Assembly: GCA_902762325.1 (NCBI GenBank)
Contig: CACWNV010000008.1
Location: 1-64,000 of the forward strand
Reading direction: 5' to 3'
DNA from: an uncultured Prevotellaceae bacterium
GTDB taxonomy: Bacteria; Bacteroidota; Bacteroidia; Bacteroidales; Bacteroidaceae
Length of the DNA: 64,000 nucleotides
A program made the translations under genes and the position numbers. The notes beneath the pieces are model-generated. The model was given only the letters and a program-made list of their open reading frames with translations, ran no database searches and had not been told where the DNA came from. Below, piece after piece: positions 53,801 through 60,893 of the stretch (the stretch's first letter is position 1; each line of letters opens with the position of its first letter).

Positions 53801-53913
53801 AACGCGCAGGTGCTACGTTGGTTTTTCATCGTGGTACTTATTATTTAATAGGAGGAGAACTGAAACCTGGTATTCGTACCCCATCGGTGTGTAGGATTAC
53901 GTTGAACAAGTAA
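50842..53913 (+). CDS. Three-domain fusion: SGNH hydrolase, sialate O-acetylesterase, NanM-like kelch epimerase
   Basis: This 1023-residue exported protein (signal peptide about 1-23) joins three modules. Residues about 25-225 are an SGNH/GDSL hydrolase with S34 (GNSVTWG), LGLND and the D-x-x-H motif ALHPDAEG. Residues about 230-690 are a sialate O-acetylesterase (SASA) with S313 in CSGQSNME and the WYQGESNA loop. Residues about 700-1023 resemble the kelch-propeller of N-acetylneuraminate epimerase NanM (LLMAGGCNFPEKP, LIGGELKPG). Together they could strip O-acetyl groups and supply the right anomer of sialic acid. Glutamine is coded mostly by CAA and the gene is AT-richer, unlike its CAG-using neighbours, a possible sign of transfer. 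It is the first gene of the nan operon, 16 bp before the transporter. Confidence 0.87.
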   Translation: MRINRFFFCVVLLFLPIVNILAKGKVRVACVGNSVTWGYGLAERETQAYPVVLQQLLGDEYDVRNFGHSGTTLLKHGHRPYVLQTEFREALNFKADRVVIHLGLNDTDPRNWPDYADEFITDYLSLIDSFRIANPNARIWICLMTPIGHRHHRFQSGTRDWHAAIQSAIRRVATNARVGLIDLHTPFYTRPDLFPDALHPDAEGAKILARTVYQALSGNYGGLQLPAIYGSGMVIQRDVPIHFNGIANVNEQVEIVFNGKTHVVSANENGQWDIELPPMKAGGPYTLDFKTRQRQIHLTDVWLGEVWLCSGQSNMEFPLGKTTTATEDLAKANNADRVHLCNMSTRFPTDNVEWESDVLDSINNLHLLKYPQWQRANAEMVKDFSAIAYHFGRVLTDSLQVHVGVICNAVGGTTTESWIDRNTLEWQFPQILYDWYHGDFGQPWARGRALKNIAKATNKLQRHPYEPCYMFEAGMLPLAHYYIKGVAWYQGESNAHNIELHERLFALLEQSWRNSFKQPNLPFYVVQLSGLNRPSWPRFRDSQRRLSTHLPDTWLAVCHDLGDSLDVHFRNKRPLGERLACQALQHTYGFNLMADSPTPSMITTDGHRMMIDFPENAGCYVHGNELLGFDVAGQDSVYYPATGEIEGNRVYLSSPQVAVPIYVRYAWQPFTRANLMGKGGMPVSTFYDRSSLVVESLENFPADEKGIEKGVSACYAGTIDDCLLMAGGCNFPEKPVAEGGKKRYYRGIYMARLDGGNRLDWQRVGSLPVVAAYGVSVSVSDGVICVGGCNEKESFRSVFKIKLKGKKTMIESLPSLPIPLDNFTGALQGDSLVVFGNNQVYALNITNPQNGWQLVTKTNVVRQQPVSGFVDGDYCVWGGFSPKQKDGKATLSLDGLRIHDNKVLSLSTPNNPYDGESVFLGGATTVNADSHTVIVMGGVNKDIFLEALNNPADDYLTWSPERYLFNGKVFAFDGNDWSLIGENPLLKRAGATLVFHRGTYYLIGGELKPGIRTPSVCRITLNK

Positions 53914-53929
53914 TAATTGAAAAAGAAAG

Positions 53930-55162
53930 ATGAAAGAAAAAAGATATTATCCATGGCTCGTCGTTGCACTGCTTTGGGTGGTTGCCTTGTTGAATTACAT
54001 GGATCGTCAGATGCTATCGACGATGCAAGAAGCCATGAAGGCCGACATCGAAGAGCTCAACCGTGCCGAGGCTTTTGGCGTTTTGATGGCTGTTTTCCTG
54101 TGGATTTATGGTATCGTAAGTCCTTTTGCAGGTGTTGTTGCCGACCGCGTGAATCGTAAGTGGCTTGTGATTGGCAGCCTTTTTGTCTGGTCGTCAGTAA
54201 CATTCCTTATGGGATATGCCGATAGTTTCAGGCAACTCTATTGGCTGCGTGCTTTCATGGGAGTCAGTGAAGCTTTGTATATTCCTTCTGCCTTATCGCT
54301 TATTGCCGACTGGCATGAGGGCAGTTCACGCTCTTTGGCCATCGGATTACACATGACAGGTTTGTATGTTGGTCAGGCGGTTGGAGGCTTTGGAGCCACG
54401 TTGGCAGCAATGTTGTCCTGGCAATCAGCTTTCCATTGGTTCGGAATTGTGGGAATTGCCTATTCTGTCATATTAATGATGTTACTCCATGAGAACCCGA
54501 AGCATGGACAGAGTACTGATTCTATTCAGCAGAAGCAGGAGAAGACTTCTGTTTTTCATGGACTGGGCATCGTCCTTTCCACGTGGGCTTTCTGGGTAAT
54601 CTTGTTTTATTTTGCCGTTCCCAGCCTGCCCGGTTGGGCTACAAAGAACTGGCTGCCTACGTTGTTTGCTGAGAACCTCAGTATTCCGATGTCAAGTGCC
54701 GGTCCGCTTTCTACCATTACCATTGCCGTCTCTTCGTTTGTCGGTGTCATCTTTGGAGGTTGGCTGAGTGACCGGTGGGTACAGCGTAACTTGCGCGGAC
54801 GAATCTATACCAGTGCCATAGGACTTGGGATGACCATTCCTGCACTGTTGCTTCTGGGACTGGGACATAGCTTGTTGGCTGTTGTCGGGGCAGGACTTCT
54901 TTTCGGAGTAGGTTACGGTATGTTCGATGCCAACAACATGCCTATCCTTTGTCAGTTCATTTCTGCAAAGTACAGGGCGACTGCATACGGCATCATGAAT
55001 ATGACAGGTGTGTTTGCCGGGGCATTGGTTACTCAGGTCTTAGGGCGTTGGACCGACGGAGGCAACTTAGGCATGGGATTCGCATTGCTTGGCGGTGTGG
55101 TGGCTTTGGCTCTTGCCCTGCAACTTTTCTGTCTCCACCCTGCATCGGACAATAAGCAATAA
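53930..55162 (+). CDS. nanT: MFS transporter, probable sialic acid transporter NanT
   Basis: This 410-residue protein has about twelve hydrophobic segments and major facilitator motifs: LNYMDRQML in the first helix, the RVNRK loop after helix 2 and GGWLSDRW in the second half. It belongs to the anion:cation symporter type. Its place between the sialate esterase/epimerase fusion and nanA makes N-acetylneuraminate the likely substrate, as for the Bacteroides fragilis nanT system. The substrate rests on context only. It starts 16 bp after the preceding gene. Confidence 0.86.
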   Translation: MKEKRYYPWLVVALLWVVALLNYMDRQMLSTMQEAMKADIEELNRAEAFGVLMAVFLWIYGIVSPFAGVVADRVNRKWLVIGSLFVWSSVTFLMGYADSFRQLYWLRAFMGVSEALYIPSALSLIADWHEGSSRSLAIGLHMTGLYVGQAVGGFGATLAAMLSWQSAFHWFGIVGIAYSVILMMLLHENPKHGQSTDSIQQKQEKTSVFHGLGIVLSTWAFWVILFYFAVPSLPGWATKNWLPTLFAENLSIPMSSAGPLSTITIAVSSFVGVIFGGWLSDRWVQRNLRGRIYTSAIGLGMTIPALLLLGLGHSLLAVVGAGLLFGVGYGMFDANNMPILCQFISAKYRATAYGIMNMTGVFAGALVTQVLGRWTDGGNLGMGFALLGGVVALALALQLFCLHPASDNKQ

Positions 55163-55203
55163 CAGTTCATCGTTATTACATTTAGATACACATTATTATA
55201 TAT

Positions 55204-56121
55204 ATGGAAAAAATCAAAGGACTAATAGATGCTCCCTTCACACCATTTCATCCGAACGGTGATGTAAATCTGGAGCCGATAGAAGCTTATGCTGACATGT
55301 TACAGAAGAATGGGCTGAAAGGCGTGTTCATCAATGGTTCTTCGGGTGAGGGTTATATGCTTACCACGGAGGAACGGATGGCATTGGCTGAGCGATGGGT
55401 GAGTGTTGCTCCCGATGGCTTTAAGGTCATAGTTCACGTTGGCAGCTGCTGCCTGCGAGAGAGTGTCCGTCTTGCCGCTCATGCTCAGCAGATTGGCGCA
55501 TGGGGTATTGGTAGTATGGCACCGCCTTTCCCTAAAATCGGGCGAATAGAAGAACTTGTAAAATATTGTGAGCAGATTGCCGAAGCAGCTCCCACACTTC
55601 CCTTTTACTATTATCATATCCCAGCCTTTAATGGAGCATTTCTTCCGATGCTCGACTTGTTGAAGGCTGTTGACGGACGCATACCTAACTTTGCGGGAAT
55701 CAAATATACTTTCGAGAGTCTTTACGAGTATAACCAGTGTCGTTTATATAAGAACGGCAAGTTCGACATGCTCCATGGACAGGACGAGACGATTCTTCCT
55801 TCCTTGGCACAAGGAGGAGCACAAGGCGGTATTGGAGGGACGACAAATTACAATGGGCGCGAGCTGGTAGGCATTATTGACGCATGGAAGCGTGGCGATA
55901 TTGATACTGCACGTGAGAAACAGAACTTCTCTCAGGCAGTCATTAATGTCATTTGTCATTACCGTGGTAACATCGTGGGCGGAAAGCGCATTATGAAGCT
56001 GATAGGTTTTGATCTCGGTCCCAATCGTGTACCGTTCCAGAATATGACAGAAGAGGAAGAAACGGCGATGCGCAGGGAACTGGAAGACATTGGCTTCTTT
56101 GAGCGTTGCAACAAGTTTTAA
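55204..56121 (+). CDS. nanA: N-acetylneuraminate lyase
   Basis: This 305-residue class I aldolase of the DHDPS/NAL family splits N-acetylneuraminate to pyruvate and N-acetylmannosamine. The Schiff-base lysine is K167 (FAGIKYT) and the proton-relay tyrosine is Y137 (PFYYYHIP), close to the E. coli positions 165 and 137. The substrate-binding GSSGEG motif is at 45-50. The GSSGEG sequence with NanE and NanT neighbours supports a lyase rather than a dihydrodipicolinate synthase. Gaps of 41 bp before and 20 bp after are consistent with an operon. Confidence 0.93.
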   Translation: MEKIKGLIDAPFTPFHPNGDVNLEPIEAYADMLQKNGLKGVFINGSSGEGYMLTTEERMALAERWVSVAPDGFKVIVHVGSCCLRESVRLAAHAQQIGAWGIGSMAPPFPKIGRIEELVKYCEQIAEAAPTLPFYYYHIPAFNGAFLPMLDLLKAVDGRIPNFAGIKYTFESLYEYNQCRLYKNGKFDMLHGQDETILPSLAQGGAQGGIGGTTNYNGRELVGIIDAWKRGDIDTAREKQNFSQAVINVICHYRGNIVGGKRIMKLIGFDLGPNRVPFQNMTEEEETAMRRELEDIGFFERCNKF

Positions 56122-56141
56122 TTAAAAAAGTGAAGAATAGG

Positions 56142-57365
56142 ATGAGAGAGACTGAACCGATTTCTGTCAGGTCTTACCTGCAGTCATGGGCAGAACGCTA
56201 TAAGGATGAGTTGGAGAATAACATCATGCCGTTCTGGCTTCATCATGGACTCGACCGTATTCATGGAGGTGTCTATACCTGTCTTGATCGGGATGGGACG
56301 CTTATCGACACCACAAAGTCTGTATGGTTTCAGGGACGTTTCGGGTTCATTTGTGCCTTTGCCTATAACAATATTGAGAAGCGGCAGGAATGGCTTGAAG
56401 CTTCTCACAGCTGTATTGATTTCATCGAACAGCACTGTATAGATGCCGACGGGCGTATGTTTTTTGAAGTGAAGGCAGATGGCACGCCGCTTCGCAAACG
56501 CCGTTATCTGTTCTCTGAGTGCTTTGCTGTTATTGCTATGGCGGAGTATGCCATCGCAACGGACAATGCCCAATATGTCCAGAAAGCAATGGACCTCTTC
56601 AGTCTTATCATCCGTTATGCCGATACTCCTCAGCTCCTTGAGCCGAAATATCTGCCTACCCTGGAATCACAGGGACACTCGCTGACAATGATTCTCATCA
56701 ACACTGCATCGCGGTTGCGTGAAGCATGTGCTAAGTGCAGCTTTCCTGCTGAAGACATCAACCTTCTCAATGCTCGCATCGACCAGTCGATTTCTTCCCT
56801 TGAACGCTATTTCCTGCATCCGGAATTTAAGGCTGTTCTGGAAACCGTCGGACCGCAGGGTGAGTTTATTGACACATGTATGGGACGCACCATCAATCCT
56901 GGCCATTGCATAGAAACGGCTTGGTTTATTCTGGAAGAGGCAAAGCATCGTCAATGGGATGAACACCTTACGGAATTGGGATTGACAATCTTTGACTGGT
57001 CTTGGCAGTGGGGATGGGACGAGAATTATGGTGGCATCATCAATTTCCGGGATTGCCGCAACTTGCCGCCTCAGGATTATTCACAGGACATGAAGTTCTG
57101 GTGGCCTCAGTGTGAGACGATCATCGCTTCGCTTTATGCTTATCAGGCTTCCGGCAACGAGAAATACCTTGAGCGTCACAAGCTGATCAGTGACTGGACG
57201 TATGAACATTTCCCCGACAAAGATTTTGGCGAATGGTTCGGCTATCTGCATCGTGACGGGTCTGTTGCCCAACCTGCTAAGGGAAATATTTTTAAGGGAC
57301 CGTTCCATGTGCCTCGTATGATGATAAAGAGTTATATGATTTGTCAGTCTATAATATCAGAATAA
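56142..57365 (+). CDS. nanE: N-acylglucosamine 2-epimerase family protein, ManNAc to GlcNAc
   Basis: This 407-residue (alpha/alpha)6-barrel enzyme is of the AGE/RenBP family. Diagnostic residues include FQGRFGF near the N terminus, the EPKYLP segment, GRTINPGHCIETAW and the C-terminal FHVPRMM. In Bacteroides, NanE of this type turns ManNAc directly into GlcNAc, unlike the phosphate-level NanE of E. coli. GlcNAc would then need a kinase, not seen in this window. The start at 56142 follows a GAAGAATAGG stretch, and upstream in-frame codons overlap nanA. Confidence 0.9.
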   Translation: MRETEPISVRSYLQSWAERYKDELENNIMPFWLHHGLDRIHGGVYTCLDRDGTLIDTTKSVWFQGRFGFICAFAYNNIEKRQEWLEASHSCIDFIEQHCIDADGRMFFEVKADGTPLRKRRYLFSECFAVIAMAEYAIATDNAQYVQKAMDLFSLIIRYADTPQLLEPKYLPTLESQGHSLTMILINTASRLREACAKCSFPAEDINLLNARIDQSISSLERYFLHPEFKAVLETVGPQGEFIDTCMGRTINPGHCIETAWFILEEAKHRQWDEHLTELGLTIFDWSWQWGWDENYGGIINFRDCRNLPPQDYSQDMKFWWPQCETIIASLYAYQASGNEKYLERHKLISDWTYEHFPDKDFGEWFGYLHRDGSVAQPAKGNIFKGPFHVPRMMIKSYMICQSIISE

Positions 57366-57387
57366 TCAGAATAATCAGAATATTCAG
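57357..57387. repeat. 9-bp tandem repeat at the end of nanE
   Basis: The unit AATAATCAG repeats about three times (the last copy imperfect, AATATTCAG). The nanE stop codon lies inside it. It is probably a local duplication and has no recognised function. Confidence 0.5.
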
Positions 57388-57414
57388 ATTACTCTGAAAA
57401 ACTCAGAATTGCCC

Positions 57415-58194
57415 ATGAAAGAATCATTTGATCTAACTACAACCACTTTCGGTAGCACACGTGAACGACAATATGATGTGGTGTTGTTGCCGTGGGGAGC
57501 CACAGAGCCCCATAACTTGCATCTGCCTTATTTGACAGACGGTATTTTGTCGCATGACATAGCAGTGGATGTGGCAAATGAAGTGTTTGAGCAGCATGGA
57601 GTGCGCTGCATGGTCATGCCGCCTGTCAATATGGGAGCGCAGAACCCAGGACAGCGTGAACTGCCTTTCTGTATTCATGCCCGATATGAGACGCAGAAAG
57701 CCATTCTTACGGATATTGTCTCGTCTTTGTATGTTCAGGGATTCCGTCGGATGCTCATTGTGAATGGGCATGGCGGAAATGTCTTCAAGCCAATGATACG
57801 CGACCTCTTGCTCGACTATCCCGATTTCCTGGTTGCCAGTAGTGAATGGTTCAAGATGGCAGACCCGAAGTTGTTCTTTGAATCCCCGGGTGAACATGCT
57901 GATGAGATAGAGACATCGGTGATGATGCATTACCACCCCGATCTTGTTAACCTTGACGAGGCGGGAGAGGGGAAAGCCAAACGCTTTGCCCTGAAGGCAA
58001 TGAAGGAGGGTAGAGTATGGGTTCCCAGGGATTGGGAGAAGGTGTCGGCAGATACAGGTATCGGCAATCCCTTGAAGTCTACAGCAGAGAAAGGAAGACG
58101 TTTTGCCGAGGCTGTTGTGAAGGAGTATGTTACATTCCTGAAAGAGTTGTCGATGGTCGGCAATGCCTCTGGTTTATATGAAGATAATGAATAA
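57415..58194 (+). CDS. Creatininase-family amidohydrolase
   Basis: This 259-residue protein has the creatininase metal motifs: E31, H33 and H36 with D42 in WGATEPHNLHLPYLTD, the NGHGGN loop and GEHADEIETS near residue 160. The family uses two zinc or manganese ions to open cyclic amides such as creatinine or formamides. Within the nan operon its substrate is unclear. Hydrolysis of a lactam or amide form of an amino sugar is only a guess. The chosen ATG avoids an in-frame TTG two codons earlier. The next gene begins 14 bp downstream. Confidence 0.8.
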   Translation: MKESFDLTTTTFGSTRERQYDVVLLPWGATEPHNLHLPYLTDGILSHDIAVDVANEVFEQHGVRCMVMPPVNMGAQNPGQRELPFCIHARYETQKAILTDIVSSLYVQGFRRMLIVNGHGGNVFKPMIRDLLLDYPDFLVASSEWFKMADPKLFFESPGEHADEIETSVMMHYHPDLVNLDEAGEGKAKRFALKAMKEGRVWVPRDWEKVSADTGIGNPLKSTAEKGRRFAEAVVKEYVTFLKELSMVGNASGLYEDNE

Positions 58195-58208
58195 GAACTA
58201 GGATATAG

Positions 58209-60212
58209 ATGAAAATGAGAAAGTTATTTTGCCTATTGTCGCTATTTGTCTCAGTGACAGCGTTAGCTGAGGATAAGACAGTGACATCGCCTGACGGGCG
58301 TTTGCAGGTGACCGTTTCAAGCAATGACGGTCGTGTTAAGTATCGAGTCGATTATGATGGTGCTCCCGTTGTCTTGCCTTCGTCATTAGGACTGAAAACC
58401 AATGTGGGTGATTTCACGGAGGGACTTACTCTGAAGGAAGCAAAAGAGGAAAAAGTGGAAAAATGCTATGAGATGTCTCGCACAAAGGCTTCACATGTCA
58501 ACTATGTTGCCAGTCAGCTGAAATTGCAGTACGAGACTTCCAATCATTTCCCGCTGACCATTACGTTCAATGTGTCCGACAACAACATTGCCTTTCGCTA
58601 TACGTTGGGACGTGGACCGAAAGACAATCCTAAATGTGCTATTGTCTATAGTGAATCCACTTCCTTTCTCCTTCCTGATGGCACAACCACGTTCCTGACT
58701 CCGCAGATTACACCGATGAAAGGGTGGGAGCGTACCAAGCCCAGCTACGAAGAAGAGTACAGGGCTGATGCTCCTATGACCGACCGGTCGCAGTTTGGTG
58801 TCGGCTACACCTTCCCCTGTCTGTTCAGAATACCTTCTTCCGCTCTTGGAACCCAGACTTCTTCTTCCGGCTCAGACAGATGGCTCCTTGTCAGTGAGAC
58901 AGGTGTGACAAGTGGCTATTGTGGTTCTCGTCTGAGCGATTACGAGCAGGGAAATGGCTATTCAGTGGCTTATCCTCAGAAGGGTGAACTCAATGGATTC
59001 TCGTCGGAGTGGGCAGCCATTCCTCTTCCGGGTGAGACACCGTGGCGTACGATTACTGTCGGCAGTTCTTTGAAACCTATTGTCGAGACCACTGTTGCGT
59101 ATGATGTGCTTGAACCGCTTTACGAGCCTAAATATGATTATAAGCCCGGTCGTTACACTTGGAGCTGGCTGATTTGGCAGGATAATTCCATCAACTACGA
59201 AGATCAGGTGAAATTCATCGACCTTGCTGCTGCCCAAGGCTATGAATACACACTGGTGGACAACTGGTGGGACACTCAGATAGGTCGTGAGAAGATAGAA
59301 CAGTTGTCGAAATATGCACAGTCGAAAGGCGTGCATCTGCTTCTTTGGTATAACAGCAATGGCTATGAGAATGATGCACCGCAAGGTCCGCGCAACATTA
59401 TGGGCAATTCCATTGCACGTAAGAAGGATATGGCGTGGATGCAGCGCATAGGCGTAAAGGGCATTAAGGTGGACTTCTTTGCCGGAGATAAGCAGGAGAC
59501 AATGAAACTCTATGAGGATATCCTCTCTGATGCCAATGAGTATGGCCTGCAGGTGATATTCCACGGATGTACGCTGCCTCGCGGATGGGAACGCATGTAT
59601 CCCAATTATGTAGGCTCGGAGGCTGCATTGGCGAGTGAGAATGTGTACTTCACCGATTATCATGCCAAGAAGGAGGGATTTGAGATGACGATGCATCCGT
59701 TTGCCCGTAATGCCGTTGCAGCCTTCGACTGGGGCGGTGTCATCATGAACCGTTATCTTAGCAGGGATAACAAGAGCCGTCATCAGCGGTTCACAAGCGA
59801 TGTCTTCGAAATGGCAACTGCCATTACAAACCAGTGTAGCGTGAACTGTATTGCTATGCAACCGAATAATCTTGAAGAACTGCCACAGTTTGAACTGGAT
59901 TTCCTCAAGCAGATTCCGACTGCCTGGGACGAGACAAGATTCATCGATGGCTATCCCACAAGATATGCTGTCATTGCCCGTCGTACTGGTAATAGCTGGT
60001 ATCTGGGCGGCATCAATGGTACAGACAAGGCTCTTACGCTTACATTACAGTTGCCGATGTTTACCGGAAAGACGGTGAAGATGTATATTGACAATCCCAT
60101 CAAGAAAGGGGAACTGCTTCCCACTTCTGTGCTAAAGACGTTGAAAGTGAATAAGAAAGGTGAAGCCAAGGTGACGATACAGCCGATGGGCGGTCTCATT
60201 ATTGTTGAATAA
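58209..60212 (+). CDS. Glycoside hydrolase family 97 enzyme, probable retaining type
   Basis: This 667-residue exported enzyme (signal peptide about 1-20) has the GH97 order: N-terminal beta-super-sandwich, (beta/alpha)8 barrel and C-terminal beta domain. The barrel segment GIKVDFFAGD places an aspartate at D422, where retaining GH97 members have their nucleophile. Inverting members such as SusB lack it. That points to an alpha-galactosidase-like rather than alpha-glucosidase activity, by inference. As the last gene of the nan cluster it may strip a sugar next to sialic acid on host glycans. Its stop lies only 3 bp from the convergent gene's end. Confidence 0.85.
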   Translation: MKMRKLFCLLSLFVSVTALAEDKTVTSPDGRLQVTVSSNDGRVKYRVDYDGAPVVLPSSLGLKTNVGDFTEGLTLKEAKEEKVEKCYEMSRTKASHVNYVASQLKLQYETSNHFPLTITFNVSDNNIAFRYTLGRGPKDNPKCAIVYSESTSFLLPDGTTTFLTPQITPMKGWERTKPSYEEEYRADAPMTDRSQFGVGYTFPCLFRIPSSALGTQTSSSGSDRWLLVSETGVTSGYCGSRLSDYEQGNGYSVAYPQKGELNGFSSEWAAIPLPGETPWRTITVGSSLKPIVETTVAYDVLEPLYEPKYDYKPGRYTWSWLIWQDNSINYEDQVKFIDLAAAQGYEYTLVDNWWDTQIGREKIEQLSKYAQSKGVHLLLWYNSNGYENDAPQGPRNIMGNSIARKKDMAWMQRIGVKGIKVDFFAGDKQETMKLYEDILSDANEYGLQVIFHGCTLPRGWERMYPNYVGSEAALASENVYFTDYHAKKEGFEMTMHPFARNAVAAFDWGGVIMNRYLSRDNKSRHQRFTSDVFEMATAITNQCSVNCIAMQPNNLEELPQFELDFLKQIPTAWDETRFIDGYPTRYAVIARRTGNSWYLGGINGTDKALTLTLQLPMFTGKTVKMYIDNPIKKGELLPTSVLKTLKVNKKGEAKVTIQPMGGLIIVE

Positions 60213-60215
60213 CCG

Positions 60216-60548
60216 TCACCAGGGAGATCCTTTTTTCAAGTATTTAATCCAGGCGTAAGGCCTGCGATGAATCAAATAATTCGGGTCGTGCATATTCTCG
60301 TATGCTTCTCGCTCCATAGAGATGTTAGAGTATGCACGACCTTTCATTGGCAGTCGTACCAGCCATTCTGCCACATACCACAGGTAAAAGCCCACTACAA
60401 ACAGCTCCAGCATCTGCCTGGTGTGGATACGTTCATGCTGGATGACTTCTGTCGTAATGGTCGTACCCTTGCGACAGAACAGGATGCCGAAAAGATTGAT
60501 AGCGTCGTAATCCTTAAAAGGGATGAACCGATTGTGGATAATCTTCAT
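60216..60548 (-). CDS. Small HExxH-motif protein, M56-like zinc-peptidase fragment family
   Basis: This 110-residue protein contains HERIH, an HExxH-type zinc motif (near residue 39), next to a hydrophobic segment (VVGFYLWYVAEWLVRL, about 50-65). It starts MKIIHNRFIPF, a start repeatedly seen in short Bacteroidetes hypotheticals. The pattern resembles a compact relative of M56/BlaR1-type membrane peptidases. Whether it is active is unknown. It is a separate transcription unit, convergent with the GH97 gene, and the nearest upstream gene (60691) ends at a terminator before it. Confidence 0.65.
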   Translation of the reverse strand: MKIIHNRFIPFKDYDAINLFGILFCRKGTTITTEVIQHERIHTRQMLELFVVGFYLWYVAEWLVRLPMKGRAYSNISMEREAYENMHDPNYLIHRRPYAWIKYLKKGSPW

Positions 60549-60628
60549 GCTTTTACCTGAACCAAAAGAATTTGTTTGCGAAGATACGAATTTCTTTATT
60601 ATCTTCCAATAGTTTGACTTGTTTTATT

Positions 60629-60668
60629 CAAAAAGAGGACGAAACCGAATAGCCGGCTTCGTCCTCTT
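60629..60668 (-). terminator. Intrinsic terminator after the small protein gene
   Basis: AAGAGGACGAAACCG (60633-60647) pairs with CGGCTTCGTCCTCTT (60654-60668) with one mismatch, and a T-run follows on the minus strand. It ends the large-protein and small-protein transcript. Confidence 0.85.
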
Positions 60669-60690
60669 CTGTTATAGATTCTTACAAAGA

Positions 60691-60867
60691 TTATTCTTCT
60701 TCGTCATCCCATGCACTGTAGGTAGGCAGGCTGACCTTTGCGTCACCGCCTCCAGCTCCGCTACCGTCACCGCCGTCGCCACCTAATGGCTGACTCCATG
60801 ATGCTAAAATCTCTTCGTCGACATTGATTTTTTCCAGCAATGTCTCGGGTGCAATATATTTTTTCAT
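60691..60867 (-). CDS. Small MKK-Y-x-x-P glycine-rich acidic protein, function unknown
   Basis: This 58-residue protein begins MKKYIAPETLLEKI. It has an I-L-A-S-W-S segment at about 20-25, then a glycine/aspartate-rich run (GGDGGDGSGAGGGD), and ends SAWDDEEE. It has no signal peptide. The MKK then Y-x-x-P start, small-residue centre and acidic tryptophan end are shared with the 65-residue protein at 32347-32544. It begins 26 bp after the large tail-bearing protein gene and is followed by a terminator, so the pair forms one transcript. The I-L-A-S-W-S boundary followed by G/D/S-rich residues is reminiscent of small modified peptides, but no modification enzyme is adjacent. Function unknown. 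Confidence 0.68.
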   Translation of the reverse strand: MKKYIAPETLLEKINVDEEILASWSQPLGGDGGDGSGAGGGDAKVSLPTYSAWDDEEE

Positions 60868-60893
60868 ATTATTAAAGTCTTTTATTGTTACAA

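Noticed and set aside
47880..60212. A single polysaccharide utilisation locus (SusC/SusD type)
   Set aside because: No SusC/SusD pair or sialidase is present inside the block, and terminators divide it. It is better described as amino-sugar catabolic genes plus a nan operon.
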